From positions 1,313,459 to 1,377,458 of the forward strand of contig OOIN01000008.1 of NCBI GenBank assembly GCA_900323505.1: a stretch of DNA of 64,000 nucleotides, given 5' to 3'. A program made the position numbers and the translations under genes. Shown here in pieces: positions 1 through 11,042 of the stretch (position 1 is the first letter of the stretch; every line of letters begins with the position of its first letter). The DNA comes from Ustilago trichophora. Taxonomy: Eukaryota; Basidiomycota; Ustilaginomycetes; Ustilaginales; Ustilaginaceae. The notes under the pieces are model-generated. The model saw only the letters and a program-made list of their open reading frames with translations, was not told the DNA's origin and made no database searches.

Positions 1-71
1 GCCATTTCTACCGTCCTTTCTCCCGTCCTTTCTCCCTCACCTATCCCCCCTAACTTTCACTTGCAGCAAAG

Positions 72-478
72 ATGTCCGAGCATCCCGCATTCACAATGGC
101 CGGCCTCTGCGGCGTCGGCGGTCTGATCGGTTTTGCCAAGACCCGCTCCATCCCTTCCCTCGTTGCCGGTGTCGGCGTTGGCGCACTCTACGCCCTCGCA
201 GCTACGAGGATCAAGAACGGCGGTGACTACGGCTATGAAATCGCTGCCGGAGCTAGCGCATTGCTGATGGGTAGCAGCGCTCCTAGATTCCGCAAGGGAC
301 CCGTGCCAATGGGTCTTACGCTCACAAGTGCCTTGGCTCTCGCTTACTACGGTAAGAAGGTATGTATCTTGTTGTTGACATATCGGGGGTAAAGGCGCCA
401 ACGGTGTGATGAGAGTCCCACGAGACTGATACTTGGCGATGTTTCTGCTTTCTGTAGGTGTACGACTTCCGACAGTAA
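72..478 (+). CDS. TMEM14 / UPF0136 family small membrane protein
   Basis: Two exons, 72..359 and 458..478, give 102 residues. The intron has a GTATGT donor and TCTGTAG acceptor; unspliced, the frame would run into a non-homologous tail, while splicing gives the short ending VYDFRQ. The protein is glycine- and alanine-rich with about four hydrophobic segments and motifs such as GLIGFAKTRSIPSL and RFRKGPVPMG, typical of the Tmem_14 family. Family members sit in mitochondrial or secretory membranes, and animal TMEM14C works in haem precursor transport; the exact role in fungi is not established. A TTGCAG directly upstream of the start looks like the acceptor of a 5'-UTR intron whose donor lies outside the window. 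The gene converges with the next one. Confidence 0.85.
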
Positions 479-888
479 ACCGCAAGTGGTCCAGTCCGCC
501 ATGACAGCCGAGTCGACAGCACCATCAGTTGCGGCTCCTTTGTCTTACTAGCTCCTTCTGACCAAACAAACCACCGCTTCTCACCAGCCAACCTGGCCGT
601 GCATCTCTTCCCGGGCTACAGTGCTAAGCAAGCAGTGCTTTTTGGCAGGAACAGTGCAAGTTTCATGGAACATGAGCCCACGAGATTGTTCGACCGTGTC
701 TCTAATAACTTTTCGAATGCTGAAAAAGGAGCGTGGTAGATTGCAGTGTCCCATGTGCAAACAAAGGTAAGGGTTACAAACAGTCCTGCAGGCGCATCTT
801 GCAGAGCGCAAGAGAGACCGAAAGAAGGAGCATCTATAGAGGTACATGGAAGGGGAAAGGGCTACAAATCAAGCTAGATCAACCCCGC
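479..888. other. Convergent 3' intergenic region
   Basis: No gene seen. It lies between the stop codons of two convergent genes and is probably made of their 3' untranslated regions. Confidence 0.6.
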
Positions 889-2586
889 TTACTGCGCACC
901 ATGTGTATATTCGGACGCTCTGCCGTGTTGTGGAGATGGTATTGATGTATTGCCGCCGTAGGGGTCGCGTTGGGCACTACTGCTACCGCCGACATTGCCG
1001 GCGTTGGGATTGTTCTGAAGCCAGCCGCCATACTCTGGAGGCAGCTCGTCGACGACTTCCTCGTCCTCCGTGTCGCTGGAAGGCTGTGGCAGGGCTCCGC
1101 CGTCGGTGTGCTGGACGACGCGTCGGGTTGCGCGAGCGTCTCTCCTTGCCTGTTCAGCTGCTGCGTGCGCCTTTGACGGCGATCGTGCGGGCGCGTGCAG
1201 TGCAGCGCTTGATGAAGAAGCGTACGAGGCATCCACTAGGCTGTTATCGTGCTCGGCGCCTACGCTTCGCGATGAGAAGGGGTTCTGGCTAGACTGCGAG
1301 TTGGTCGAGATGTTTCCAGGGCGTGGAGGGTACTCATCGCTCGGCGAAGCTCCTGTGGACGAGATGCCGGCGGCGCTGAGAAGCTCACCATAGCTCGGAT
1401 TGGTCGAGTTGGGCGAAGTCATCTCGAGGCTTTGGCCGTATCGACCTTCGGGCGACGAGCCGTTGTGATGCCTGGGCTCGTATACGAACGGTGAGACAGC
1501 GTACGACGAGTTGGCTGGTCGACCGTCCTCGGTCTGGCCTCCAGGTCCATTGCGTCGTGCGCTACGTCGTGGATGGGTCCCAGCCCAATCCTCGTCTTCG
1601 TCGCCATCGAGGTCAACAAAGCGAACCTCTTCGCTGCGTGCCATGTCGCGCTTTGCTTTTTGCCTCCTTCGGTACAAGAGGAACGCGACCAGGCATCCGA
1701 TCGCTAGGCCGAATGCGATGGCACCTCCAATGGCGCCTCCTGCAATGGCACCTGTCTGATGTGACGAGTCCTTTTCCGGTGTAGGGCGCGAGGTGGAAAT
1801 GGCTCCTGGAAGGTTGCTGTACATGGCGACGGTGGATGCAATGGGAAGCGCAAGGTTGGACTTGTCCGGAAACCTATACGATGTACCCAAACAAAAGGGA
1901 CTGAAGGTTGAAGGACCCACAGTGTAAATCTCGGAAGCACCACCGCTACCAGGCCCTGAGGCATCTCCGAGCACCATCTGGAACTGGGTGCCCTGGGCAA
2001 AGGGAACATAGCTCAGGTAGTTGAAGTTGGAGATGTTGAGCGTGTATCGGTCTGGAACTTGAACGGATACGGGGGTGCCGCCCAAGGGAACAAAGCTGAT
2101 GGTGAATGGCCTTGTACCTCTTGTGCCAATGTTGTAAAAGTTGACCGCACCGCACTGAATCATGGAGCCATTCTTGGGATCAGCAGCGTAGGTGAAGGCG
2201 GCACTGCCTGTGTAAGCAGGGCAGTCGGATTTGGCGTCGGATGGGGTGTTGATGCCGAGAGCCTGAGTGGTGTTGCCATCCCCCCTAGAATCGCCGACAG
2301 TGACGACGTACGAAGTGAAACCCGCGGTCGGGGGAGGGACGACGTACTGGAAAGTGATGTACTCGGCACCAGGCTGGTAGTCGCTGTTGATCCTGTAAGT
2401 CTGAGCGAAACCATGATTGGCGAGAACCCAAACGGTGTACGGGAAGCCCGATGGCTCTGCTTTCCATGTGACGTTGAGCGGCACGCACTGTTGCGAGACG
2501 GTGTAGTTGAGCGGAAAGGCGGTTGCTGGCCTTGAGAGGCCAATACACGCCAGTGCGACGAGCAAGGGGAGATAGAGCCGCCACAT
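889..2586 (-). CDS. Single-pass membrane protein with signal peptide (fungal, Mid2/Skg6-like layout)
   Basis: One exon, 565 residues. Residues 1-23 form a clear signal peptide. Residues 24-275 are extracellular, with several N-glycosylation sequons (NYT, NVT, NTT, NIS) and about six cysteines. Residues 279-304 form one glycine/alanine-rich membrane span, followed at once by the stop-transfer sequence YRRRQKAKR. The cytoplasmic part (305-565) is hydrophilic, rich in Ser, Pro, Asn and Gly. This layout is common in fungal cell-surface sensor or adaptor proteins, but no enzymatic domain is visible and I do not recognise a specific orthologue. A GTAAGT on the same strand near 3183 suggests a 5'-UTR intron. 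The start at 2586 is supported by the signal peptide. Confidence 0.8.
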   Translation of the reverse strand: MWRLYLPLLVALACIGLSRPATAFPLNYTVSQQCVPLNVTWKAEPSGFPYTVWVLANHGFAQTYRINSDYQPGAEYITFQYVVPPPTAGFTSYVVTVGDSRGDGNTTQALGINTPSDAKSDCPAYTGSAAFTYAADPKNGSMIQCGAVNFYNIGTRGTRPFTISFVPLGGTPVSVQVPDRYTLNISNFNYLSYVPFAQGTQFQMVLGDASGPGSGGASEIYTVGPSTFSPFCLGTSYRFPDKSNLALPIASTVAMYSNLPGAISTSRPTPEKDSSHQTGAIAGGAIGGAIAFGLAIGCLVAFLLYRRRQKAKRDMARSEEVRFVDLDGDEDEDWAGTHPRRSARRNGPGGQTEDGRPANSSYAVSPFVYEPRHHNGSSPEGRYGQSLEMTSPNSTNPSYGELLSAAGISSTGASPSDEYPPRPGNISTNSQSSQNPFSSRSVGAEHDNSLVDASYASSSSAALHAPARSPSKAHAAAEQARRDARATRRVVQHTDGGALPQPSSDTEDEEVVDELPPEYGGWLQNNPNAGNVGGSSSAQRDPYGGNTSIPSPQHGRASEYTHGAQ

Positions 2587-2914
2587 TGTGAGAGGAAACC
2601 CTCGTCGACGGGGAGCGCGCCGATACGATGTGGCTTGATCCGATGCTGAAGGTTGGTCGAGCGATGGACACTAAGTGTGGATGATGGGTGATCGGCAAGG
2701 TATTTGCTGACTGCTGGGTTTAGAAGCGCGGTGATGATGAAGCGGCCATGAACAACAATGGAGCGAGTGAGGTGAGTCGCCCAAGAGATGCACCTATGCC
2801 GATGATGTCCCTCGGCGTGGTTTCGGAGCGTTGAGCTGCGTCGACTGACGGGAGCGCTATCGCGATGTCACGACTGAGCTGATGCCAGGTCGTGTTGGTT
2901 CAAAAGCCTGGTTC

Positions 2915-2932
2915 GAGAGAGAGAGAGAGAGA
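2915..2932. repeat. (GA)9 microsatellite
   Basis: Perfect GA dinucleotide run of 18 bases within a purine-rich stretch upstream of the minus-strand membrane-protein gene. Confidence 0.9.
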
Positions 2933-3679
2933 AAATGATCGAAATGAGAAAGAGAGAGGCCAGATTGAGACTGAGCGTAGGATGAAACGAGTGACAAAAG
3001 AATAAAGAAGAAACGGAGCACGTTGTTCAGAGATGTCAATGTGACCAGTCGGAAGAGCCGACAGAGCGACAGATAGGAAGGATGTGCTGAAAGGAATAGA
3101 GAGGTGATTAGACGATGATGGCGAGGAGATAGGAGGTGGAGAGAGAATTGTGAGTCGTTTCGTTTCATCTTTGGCACACTTACCTCCTCTCCGCCTTCTC
3201 CAACATGCAGCTTGAGACAGCCTCAAAGAAGCGCATCATCTGCAAACTGCGTGGGCAAGAACTCCTTTTTTGCGTGACCTTTTTTCTTTTTCTTTTTTTT
3301 TTGGAACCCCACGTTGCAAACTTGGGTGAGAGAAGCTGACTTTTGTGTTTGTATGTCTTTCGCCCGCACCGATGCTCTGGACCCGATCGCATCGCATCGT
3401 AGCGTACTGCAGCGCATGTACACACGCACACGCCAGGCAGACGCAAACACATACAGCGGCGAGTTCTGAGCAGCACACGCTAAGTCTGCTAGCGAGAGGG
3501 GCCAAGCATCGAAGTACTAAAAGGTGGCCAAAACTTCTTGGCGTGGCCCTGTTCGGGGCTGAGATCCAATTTTTTACAGATTTAGTGCATCGTCTGGAAG
3601 AAGACTAGTCTGTCTCTTGTCGCATGCCATGCCATGAGGCACGATACGCGGTTGCGGATTGCTTGTACTGCACAGTACT

Positions 3680-3715
3680 GCACAGTACAGTACAGTACAG
3701 TACAGTACAGTACGG
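3680..3715. repeat. (ACAGT)n pentanucleotide repeat
   Basis: Around six tandem copies of ACAGT follow two imperfect copies spaced by GC, and end with GTACGGTACTG. Because GTAC is self-complementary, either strand can fold on itself. Confidence 0.85.
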
Positions 3716-4541
3716 TACTGTATTGGCGCGTAGCCGCAATTGAGCTGATTGTCTGTATCGGTCAACCTCGCACGCTTTTTCTCATACAGTACTTTGTTCC
3801 CTTTGAGTGCTGCTCTTCGATGCGAGCCAAAATGACAGCATTCCATTTTGGCCTACCTCTAAGCGAGTCGTTGCAGTCGTTGCGATCCGAAGTTGACGAG
3901 ATGACCTTTTACTGTGCAGCTCAAATTCGACCCGGCTGTGGCTCTAACTAGTGGATCACAGCACAGCCTATTCCACGCACAATGCCAGCTTCAAATCTTG
4001 TCCAGTGCTACGGCCAAGCGACGCTGCCGTCCGTCCGTCTCCGCCTTGGCGTCGTCCTTACGCTTTCGTTGCTCATCACCACAATCTTCAGTTTCTCACC
4101 ACCGTTGATAGACACCAACTTTACCTCCAAACAACAGCAACAAGATCTCTGCCTTGACTGCGTATGGGGGGACAAGAGGGACCAAGAGTAGGAGATGCTG
4201 GGCTTCCCACACGCAGCGAGATCTGCAGTTCGGCTTCGGATAAGTCGGCTTGCATGAACCGCGCTCTATTGTTGAGCAATTCGACTACTCTGTACTTCAC
4301 GCTGGCAATCTCTCGTTCTCGTTGTCCTCCAAGGCGTCTGTTGCGCTTGTATCCGACGGCACCTTCTCTCTGATGACATGCTGTGCACTGTGTGGACAAG
4401 GTGAATACCCCTAAATCTCGTATAAGAGGATGCGAGTTTCTTTGCCATTTCGGAAATAGGACGCAGGCAAACCAGAGGCGGTGCGAAACGCAATTCCACA
4501 GACCATGCATTGCATCCTATGCAAGGTCGGCACATTTCCGA

Positions 4542-4563
4542 ACACACACACACACACACACAC
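4542..4563. repeat. (CA)n microsatellite
   Basis: Perfect AC/CA run of 22 bases in the 3' flank of the CSN4-like gene. Confidence 0.9.
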
Positions 4564-4654
4564 TCATCATATCGAGATCGATCAGGCACCGCGGTCGATT
4601 GCTCGACCATCGGGCAATCATTGCTCATCATGATGAGGACCATGCATAGATACA

Positions 4655-6352
4655 CTAGACCGCAACACCGGTCGCAGAAACCTGGTTGATTCGCAGACAG
4701 ACGTCCTCGAGCGCACCGGTGATCTGTGCGATCTGTTGGTCCCACCTCCGGGTCCACTTGGTGTCGATGTCTCCGCCGCTGTTGACACCGCCTTCGCCTC
4801 CTCCACCACCACTGGCCCCGCTGCCATCTACGCCTCCCTCGCCTTTAGTTGCCTCGAGCCCGCCTGCCGTCGTCTCGCCCTCACCACGTCGATCCTGATC
4901 CACGAAAAAGAGCACTCCACCTCCCCTTGCTCCCGCGCTTGCGGTGCTTCCCACCTGATCAATCCACCCCTTCAACCGGCCTTGCATGATCATCTTCCTC
5001 GCAATATCTTCGGCGCCTTCCGGGCTTAAATCCACCAGCGCGCCCAGCCCCGCTAGCGTGATGTTGTCGTACAACCTCGATGCGCTGAGCACGTTGTGCT
5101 CGATCATGGCACGATCCAGCACAGTCGATGGCGCGTGACGCACTGCCTTGCTAGAACCTCCGTCCGCCACTGCGGTCGTAGAAGAGCTTGCTGGAGTTGG
5201 TCCAGATGAAGGCGCAAGTTTAGCAATCTGATGAGGAGAAAGAAGCTTTTCGAAACTCGCAATCTCGTCGGGACGAATGACACGATCCAAAAATACTTTC
5301 GATAAGATCGTGTACTGCGGCAAGGATGGAGTGCGGTCGTCGCGCATCAGTGTAGCTAATGTGCGCGCTCGCTGAGGTCCAGCAGGAGAGAGGATGGAAG
5401 CAGTCACAGCAGCCGAAAGCATCATTGCTCGATCGTCCTCGTCAATCTCTGCGACATAGCTCAGCTCGTGATATCGGACGGCCGCCTCGGCGAATCGTCG
5501 TTGTGAGTCATAGACGCGTGCTTGCGAGAGTCGGTATTGTAGACCGAGCACCTTGGGATCTTCGAGCTTGTGTTTGGTGCTGCTGGGGCCCGCGCTAGCT
5601 GATCCGTCTTGGGCGTCCTCTCCAGCGCCTCTGCCTTCACCCGCGGCAGAAGACCCGGCTGCTTGCTGCTCTTGCTGCAGTTGATACTGAGAAGGGAGAG
5701 CGCCCGGCACGTTGTGGATGATCATACTTGCCCGCTTCAAATACATATCTGCTGCGACTGCATCGTCTCCCTCGAGGAGAAGCCGGACAATGCGTACATA
5801 GATGGAGAGCTTAAAGTGATCCGACACGTTGCGGTGACCTGAATCCAGTGGGATCGCGAGCAGCACTCGTGCTGCCTCGTTCCAGTCTTCCTCGGCCTCT
5901 AGTAGACTAGCGAGCTGCATGCGCAAACTCGAAGCTTGCTCTTCGAAGCTCAGCACTTTCGGTTGCAGCTGCTCCAGTGCATTTTCGAGCATCTGTCGTC
6001 GGGTGTCGCTGTCGGCAATCGGCGGCATGTTTTCGTCCTCGACATCTTGCATTTGATCCTTGTCCCGCTGCTGCGATGCGTACTCTTCTGCGATCCGCCC
6101 TACATGATGCTCGAGCGCAGTGAGTGCCTGTCTACCGATTACGAGACCACCACCGGTGGAGTTCTGCTCGCTAAAGACCGCATGTCGCAGGTAGGCTGAT
6201 GTTGCTTCCAGCAGATCGTGACGGCTCAGCTTGCTCGAAGGCTGTTGCAAGAGGTCTGAGATGAGCGAATCGTACGCTGCTAGGCGTGTATTGTTTGGCC
6301 GTGTTGCTACGTGCTGTAGCTGTGCCGTGAAGGAGTTCAAAGTGGAAGTCAT
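4655..6352 (-). CDS. CSN4: COP9 signalosome subunit 4 (PCI domain)
   Basis: One exon, 565 residues; animal and plant CSN4 have about 400. The N-terminal two thirds are helical repeats resembling CSN4, e.g. the stretch around LGLQYRLSQARVYDSQRRF and RYHELSYVAEIDEDDR. The PCI part includes YTILSKVFLDRVIRPDEI, SFEKLLSPHQIAKL, MIEHNVLSASRLYDNI and ISPEG-like LSPEGAEDIARKMIMQGRL. The C-terminal helix is RWDQQIAQITGALEDVCLRI. Low-complexity insertions rich in Gly, Ser and Ala account for the extra length (about residues 225-260, 385-400 and 475-530). By family knowledge it is a scaffold subunit of the complex that removes NEDD8 from cullins in the nucleus. The start is the only ATG before the conserved helices. 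Confidence 0.88.
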   Translation of the reverse strand: MTSTLNSFTAQLQHVATRPNNTRLAAYDSLISDLLQQPSSKLSRHDLLEATSAYLRHAVFSEQNSTGGGLVIGRQALTALEHHVGRIAEEYASQQRDKDQMQDVEDENMPPIADSDTRRQMLENALEQLQPKVLSFEEQASSLRMQLASLLEAEEDWNEAARVLLAIPLDSGHRNVSDHFKLSIYVRIVRLLLEGDDAVAADMYLKRASMIIHNVPGALPSQYQLQQEQQAAGSSAAGEGRGAGEDAQDGSASAGPSSTKHKLEDPKVLGLQYRLSQARVYDSQRRFAEAAVRYHELSYVAEIDEDDRAMMLSAAVTASILSPAGPQRARTLATLMRDDRTPSLPQYTILSKVFLDRVIRPDEIASFEKLLSPHQIAKLAPSSGPTPASSSTTAVADGGSSKAVRHAPSTVLDRAMIEHNVLSASRLYDNITLAGLGALVDLSPEGAEDIARKMIMQGRLKGWIDQVGSTASAGARGGGVLFFVDQDRRGEGETTAGGLEATKGEGGVDGSGASGGGGGEGGVNSGGDIDTKWTRRWDQQIAQITGALEDVCLRINQVSATGVAV

Positions 6353-8623
6353 AGTTGCAGAGTCGGTGGAGGGGAGGCCTTGTCGAGCGCGGTTCTGACT
6401 TTGACGACCTAAGCCTGCGACGTTGTCCGGACGTATGTTGGCTCCCGGCAGGTAAGGAGTGCAAGAGCTCCTGTATTCTCTCTCTGTCGCCGAGTCAAAG
6501 TGTCGCCGGAGATGTGGAATGTGTAGGTGTGGAAGGAAGGAGCAAGTGTGTCGTATGTGTCAAATTCAACCAACAAGTGGAGTGACTTGCTGCGCAGTTG
6601 CACCGTGCGTGCGCCTTTTTTCGGAACGACAAAAAATGTTGAAATTATCACGCTAACACCCTTACCCGAAAACTCCAACCATCACTCTTCGACCCTTGAA
6701 GCGGTCTTTGCCTCTCAACCAAAGACGTTTGCGTTGCAGACCCTCGGGAACGAGATGAGCATGTCTAGCTCCATATTTCGGGACTTCGAGGACGCACACT
6801 AGCACAAGAAAGCTTCCGGAACGAGGCCAGGAACGCCATGCTGGCGCATACTCAAGGAGTCGACCGTAAGCGGGGGAACAAGGTACAGACCGCCCTCAGC
6901 TCCTTGATTCATGCTGCAACGCATACCGTACCACATCTCACGATCGTCCGAGACGCAGAAACCGGAAGCAGCCTTCTGTTGCGATATCTATTTCTCGAAG
7001 CGGCGTGAGCAACCAGATTGCGCCTGAAGAGGCGCGAGCTCAATCAATGCGCAAGCCACACTTTGTGGCTTGATGCCATCTGAATTCGTGCAAAGGACGA
7101 AGTCTTCCGTGTGGCTGCTGCTCGGGCCGTCTTTACCGCTTTTCGGGGGCTGTTGGGCCCGCATAGGAGTGTATGGTACCGAGCGCTTAGAGCCACAAAG
7201 CGTGGGGCGTCGGGGAAGGGACCAAAGCGCCAAGAAGCGGCAGGGTGGAGAGGCTGCAGCACATTTTCGGGCCCGTTGTCTTGGTGGTCGAAAGCGGGAC
7301 AGAGGAGCTCGATGCAGTGTATGACTGTACCTGAAGGGTACAGTAGTGTCTTGATGCACGGCGTGACAGACCCAGATGGCAAATACTAAACGGCGATTGG
7401 TGGATAAGTCGAAGCTGGAGGATGAGAATGTGACGATGCATGATGGAGGCGCCAAAAAGAATCTCAGGAGAAGCTCTTCTGCCTTGAAACTGTGCAGCAT
7501 CTAGAGTAAGCCGAGTGATGGTGGGGGCTGGCCATAGGCAGGAAAGCCGCCTAGGAGAATGGATCGTCCTGCATCACTGGGGAACCTTGTTGCTCAGGGA
7601 TCGACTTGTTTCCCGAAGCGTTGTTTGGCATGTTCCAAACCCCGAAGTAGGTGCTTCAGGTTGGACGTATGGAGCGAACGGTTGGCTCCATCCAGCGGCG
7701 CTTTGCAATTGATGGCATCCAATCGGATCAAGTGTGTCGAAACTGTGTGTCAGCTTGCGACAACGCGGTCCGATCAAAATTCTCGCAATACTGCAATGTG
7801 TCGATGAATGCTGCTGCTGCCAGTGCGATCGAGAGGGACGAATTGCGCATCCGAGGCTACACCGCAACGCGGCGAAACCAAGAAGAGAAGAAGGATTGGA
7901 GGAGGAATAGGCGGACACTGGACGGCCGAATGTCTCTTCGGAAGCATTTGTACTGAGTCGGTCTAAGAACCGCTGGTACCGCTCAATGTGTGGGCAGATT
8001 TCAATTGGAGCCGGGTCACATTCATGAACTAAGTAAAGTCTGAGACCTGCATCGAGCCAGGCTGGAGGCTCTGCAGCCTCTTGAGACTCTGCTAGCTGGA
8101 TCCCGAACTTTCAATTAAAACGTTCCACTCCGTCGGGACACACACGAGATTAATCTCAAGCCATCTCAGATGTGCCACAAAGTGCCTTTTTTTTTCGAAA
8201 TACCTACTCCGCATTGCAGCCTAGGAGCAACATTCTGGCATGCGCACGACGACACAGTGTGGTCCAGTAATCAAGATCAACATGGGTGGTCTCTGAGAGA
8301 CGTTGTTTGGACGTTCGCGTCATTTCGCCTCGCTTGGCCTGCGTTTCAAGCTCTGAGAGAAACCTGCACCTCGCCTCTGCCAATTTGCAATTTGAGATCT
8401 AGGTAGCAAATGCCATGTGTATCGAGTCGCCTAAGCGAGGCTTGCTTGGCCTTGTCTCCTTCCCTTCCTTGAGAGGCATACCAATACATCTGAGATATTC
8501 GGGTTGTTTGAAAAGGTCCAGGCGATGTTGCTGTATGGAGGTTTCGCCGTGTGTGTATGTATGTGTGTTGCGAGCTAGGCCGGCCAAGGCTGTGCGCGTT
8601 GTGCATGCTGCATATTGCGTGGT

Positions 8624-8647
8624 CAGTAGAGTAGAGTAGAGTAGAGT
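8624..8647. repeat. (AGTAG) short tandem repeat next to an AT-rich patch
   Basis: About four to five copies of the pentamer AGTAG/GTAGA, followed by three to four copies of ATTC and then a roughly 50-base A+T-rich patch (8650-8700). Confidence 0.8.
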
Positions 8648-9979
8648 CTTGATTCATTCATTCATTAATAAATCAATATTTATTTTGAAATAATTATCTA
8701 CAAACTTCATGAATTGATTCTGTACGCCCAGCTCGAACAGACCCAGATTTGTCAAGCGCCAACCGCCTTCGCAATCATAACACGTTTTGGATACGATGCT
8801 TTGGGTTGCACACATGCAAGCTTGTCGTCCCATGCCAAACAACAACAACCAAAGCACAGCAACAGCAACAGCAACCATGTACTGTAATTGTCTCTCAGAC
8901 CGCTTCTCTCAGCGCCTCTTCCCGAATTATCGGCGCCACACCCGCTGCCCTGCCAATGCCTAATTTGTTCCCAGGTCAAACCTTCATCCTCTTTTCTTCC
9001 ACAGCGAAGAGTCAAAACAGCGAGCACAAGACCACTATGGTAAAAAAAGTCTCAACAGGAAGAAGGAAGCAATTGTTGAAGACCAGACTCCGTCAGTCGG
9101 ACATATATTGTCGGACCGCAAATAAGCAAGCGCCTTCCGATTTGTTGGGAGTGGATTGGTCGCGTCTTATTACAGTATATTGTCAACTGGGGCCTCCTGA
9201 CGAACCTCCTTACACGCCTGTCACTCGCTTCTCTGCAGCCGAAGCGAGATCCGAATACCGAAACACAGCTATCCGACCTTACTGCTTCTCCAGTGACCGG
9301 AGCCGTGACAGGTTTCTAAGAGGCGCATATTGGTTTGCATCTTCAAAACAGAGCCTACTGATCAGAGCGTAGCATTCAGCCATTGTTCGCCGCAAGCGGG
9401 CCCGGTGAGCCTAGCACCGACCGCACCGAACACACTCTCACACCCAGAGAGACAAGGTTAGCAAGACACACACGCTCTTACGAATCCTGCATCGTTGTTT
9501 CTCCTTTCTCTCTCTCTCTCTCCCTCGCGCGCGCACTCCTTGGTTGCATGTTCGCCGGTCTCTCTTCTTCCTCAGCCTGTTTGTCGGCCATGCACTCTTT
9601 TCTGGGTCGTGTTCCGGGGCACTCTTAAGCAGGTGGCAGCAAGCGCACAACAGACGGGCAGCTGCTCTCTCACTTTTCCACTCCGCTCAACCGCAACACC
9701 CTTGTTTTTTTTTGATCTTCGCTTCGCTTCATTGTTGTGACCTGTCTTTCCAAACGCCCTTTCTTTGTTTGGGCTCCAACGCCCCCTTCTCGGCTTTCTT
9801 TTACCCCCCTGTCCACCGGACGGGACCTGACGTGGACCTCTATCTCCCGCCTTCTCGAAGCCCATCCCATCTCACCCAAGTGATATCAATCCATCCATGC
9901 CTTCCGGGTGTTACGGTTGACTGGCCTGCGTGGCTGCTTCCTTGCATCTCTAATTGACGTAGCTTGGCTGTTCTGCTCT

Positions 9980-10014
9980 TCCTCCTCCTCCTCCTCCTCC
10001 TCCTCCTCCTCCTC
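9980..10014. repeat. (CCT)n trinucleotide repeat
   Basis: About eleven perfect CCT/CTC units inside the pyrimidine-rich leader region upstream of the AT-hook gene. Confidence 0.9.
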
Positions 10015-11018
10015 GTCTTTCTTCAAATATCAGTTCCAGCCGACCCGTGCCCAGTTCCGCTCTTCCGCTCCTCCGCTCCGCTTGCCTCTTGATCCCTCCT
10101 CGCTTCTCTCATGCGACCTGCCAGCCTCCTCACCTTTGCAGTTACAGTGTCACTTCCTGTCCAGCCGTCGAAGCCCATCTCAGCAGGGCTTGGGTTCGAT
10201 GCGGCTGCGCCTGTCCACTTGGCCGAACGCCAAACTGTCTCTTCAACCTGATAGCAGCACAAAGACAACGACACCGCCTTTGGCTGCTACTCTTGTTCCC
10301 CCTCCCACCCCTCTACTTACCTTCCTTGCTCGATCCGATTCAACCCCCTTTTTTGCCACCATCACCTTCATCAGCACCATCTCCGTCACCAACCACTAGG
10401 CAGAAGCAGCAGCAGCAGCCTTGCTGTTCAGCGCCGTACCATCCACCAGCCTACATTTGTGCTATCATCAACCAATCTCATCCGTGAGCTCGTCACGACG
10501 CCGAATGCACGATCCCACCGGTGGTACTTCTCCCCCTACATTCTACACGTCTTCGACTCGGGAGAAAGCTCTGACAGCTCATCCAACCCACTCCACATCC
10601 TCCGGCCCCACCTCATTCTCAGCCCTCTAGAGGTAGCCCACCCGACTCGACCCCGCTTAGCCCCCACAACCTGCTCATCCTCCCACGTCAATCTTCCGCT
10701 TCACGTGGCTTGACTCTGCCCAAAGGTACCGCTCTCTGCGCCCAATCGCTTCATTTATCGCATCAACGGCCACAGCTGGGCGTTGCAGCAGCTCTCGCAC
10801 CATCACCACCACCTACCCGCCTGCTTCAATACTGCGGGCGCGCGCGCTCGACTCATATCGTCTTCCCACTTTCTCGGCTGCACACTGACGAGAAGGTGCA
10901 CCAGCTTAGCAGGCAGTCTAGACAACTCTTCGGCCTTACCCCAATTCCCGCAAGCAGCCCGCCGCTTCATCCGCTGTGCCCCTCCTCTTCAGCCAACCCA
11001 CCGTATTCTAGGCGCTTT

Positions 11019-11042
11019 CCCCCCCCCCCCCCCCCCCCCCCC
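11019..11042. repeat. Poly-C tract (24 C)
   Basis: Uninterrupted run of 24 cytosines. Its length may vary between reads or strains because such tracts are prone to slippage and sequencing error. Confidence 0.9.

Larger units (their letters stand above)
2587..4654. other. Long intergenic region with microsatellites
   Basis: No convincing gene. It contains the promoter and probable 5'-UTR intron of the upstream minus-strand membrane-protein gene, a GA tract (2915-2932), an ACAGT pentamer tract (about 3680-3713) and a CA tract (4542-4563). A 40-residue minus-strand stretch around 4200-4370 looks protein-like but has no clean gene model (see findings). Confidence 0.5.

Noticed and set aside
8749..9372. 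207-codon plus-strand frame
   Set aside because: It begins without an ATG; from the first ATG (9037) only 111 residues remain, with no domain, signal or similarity that I can see.
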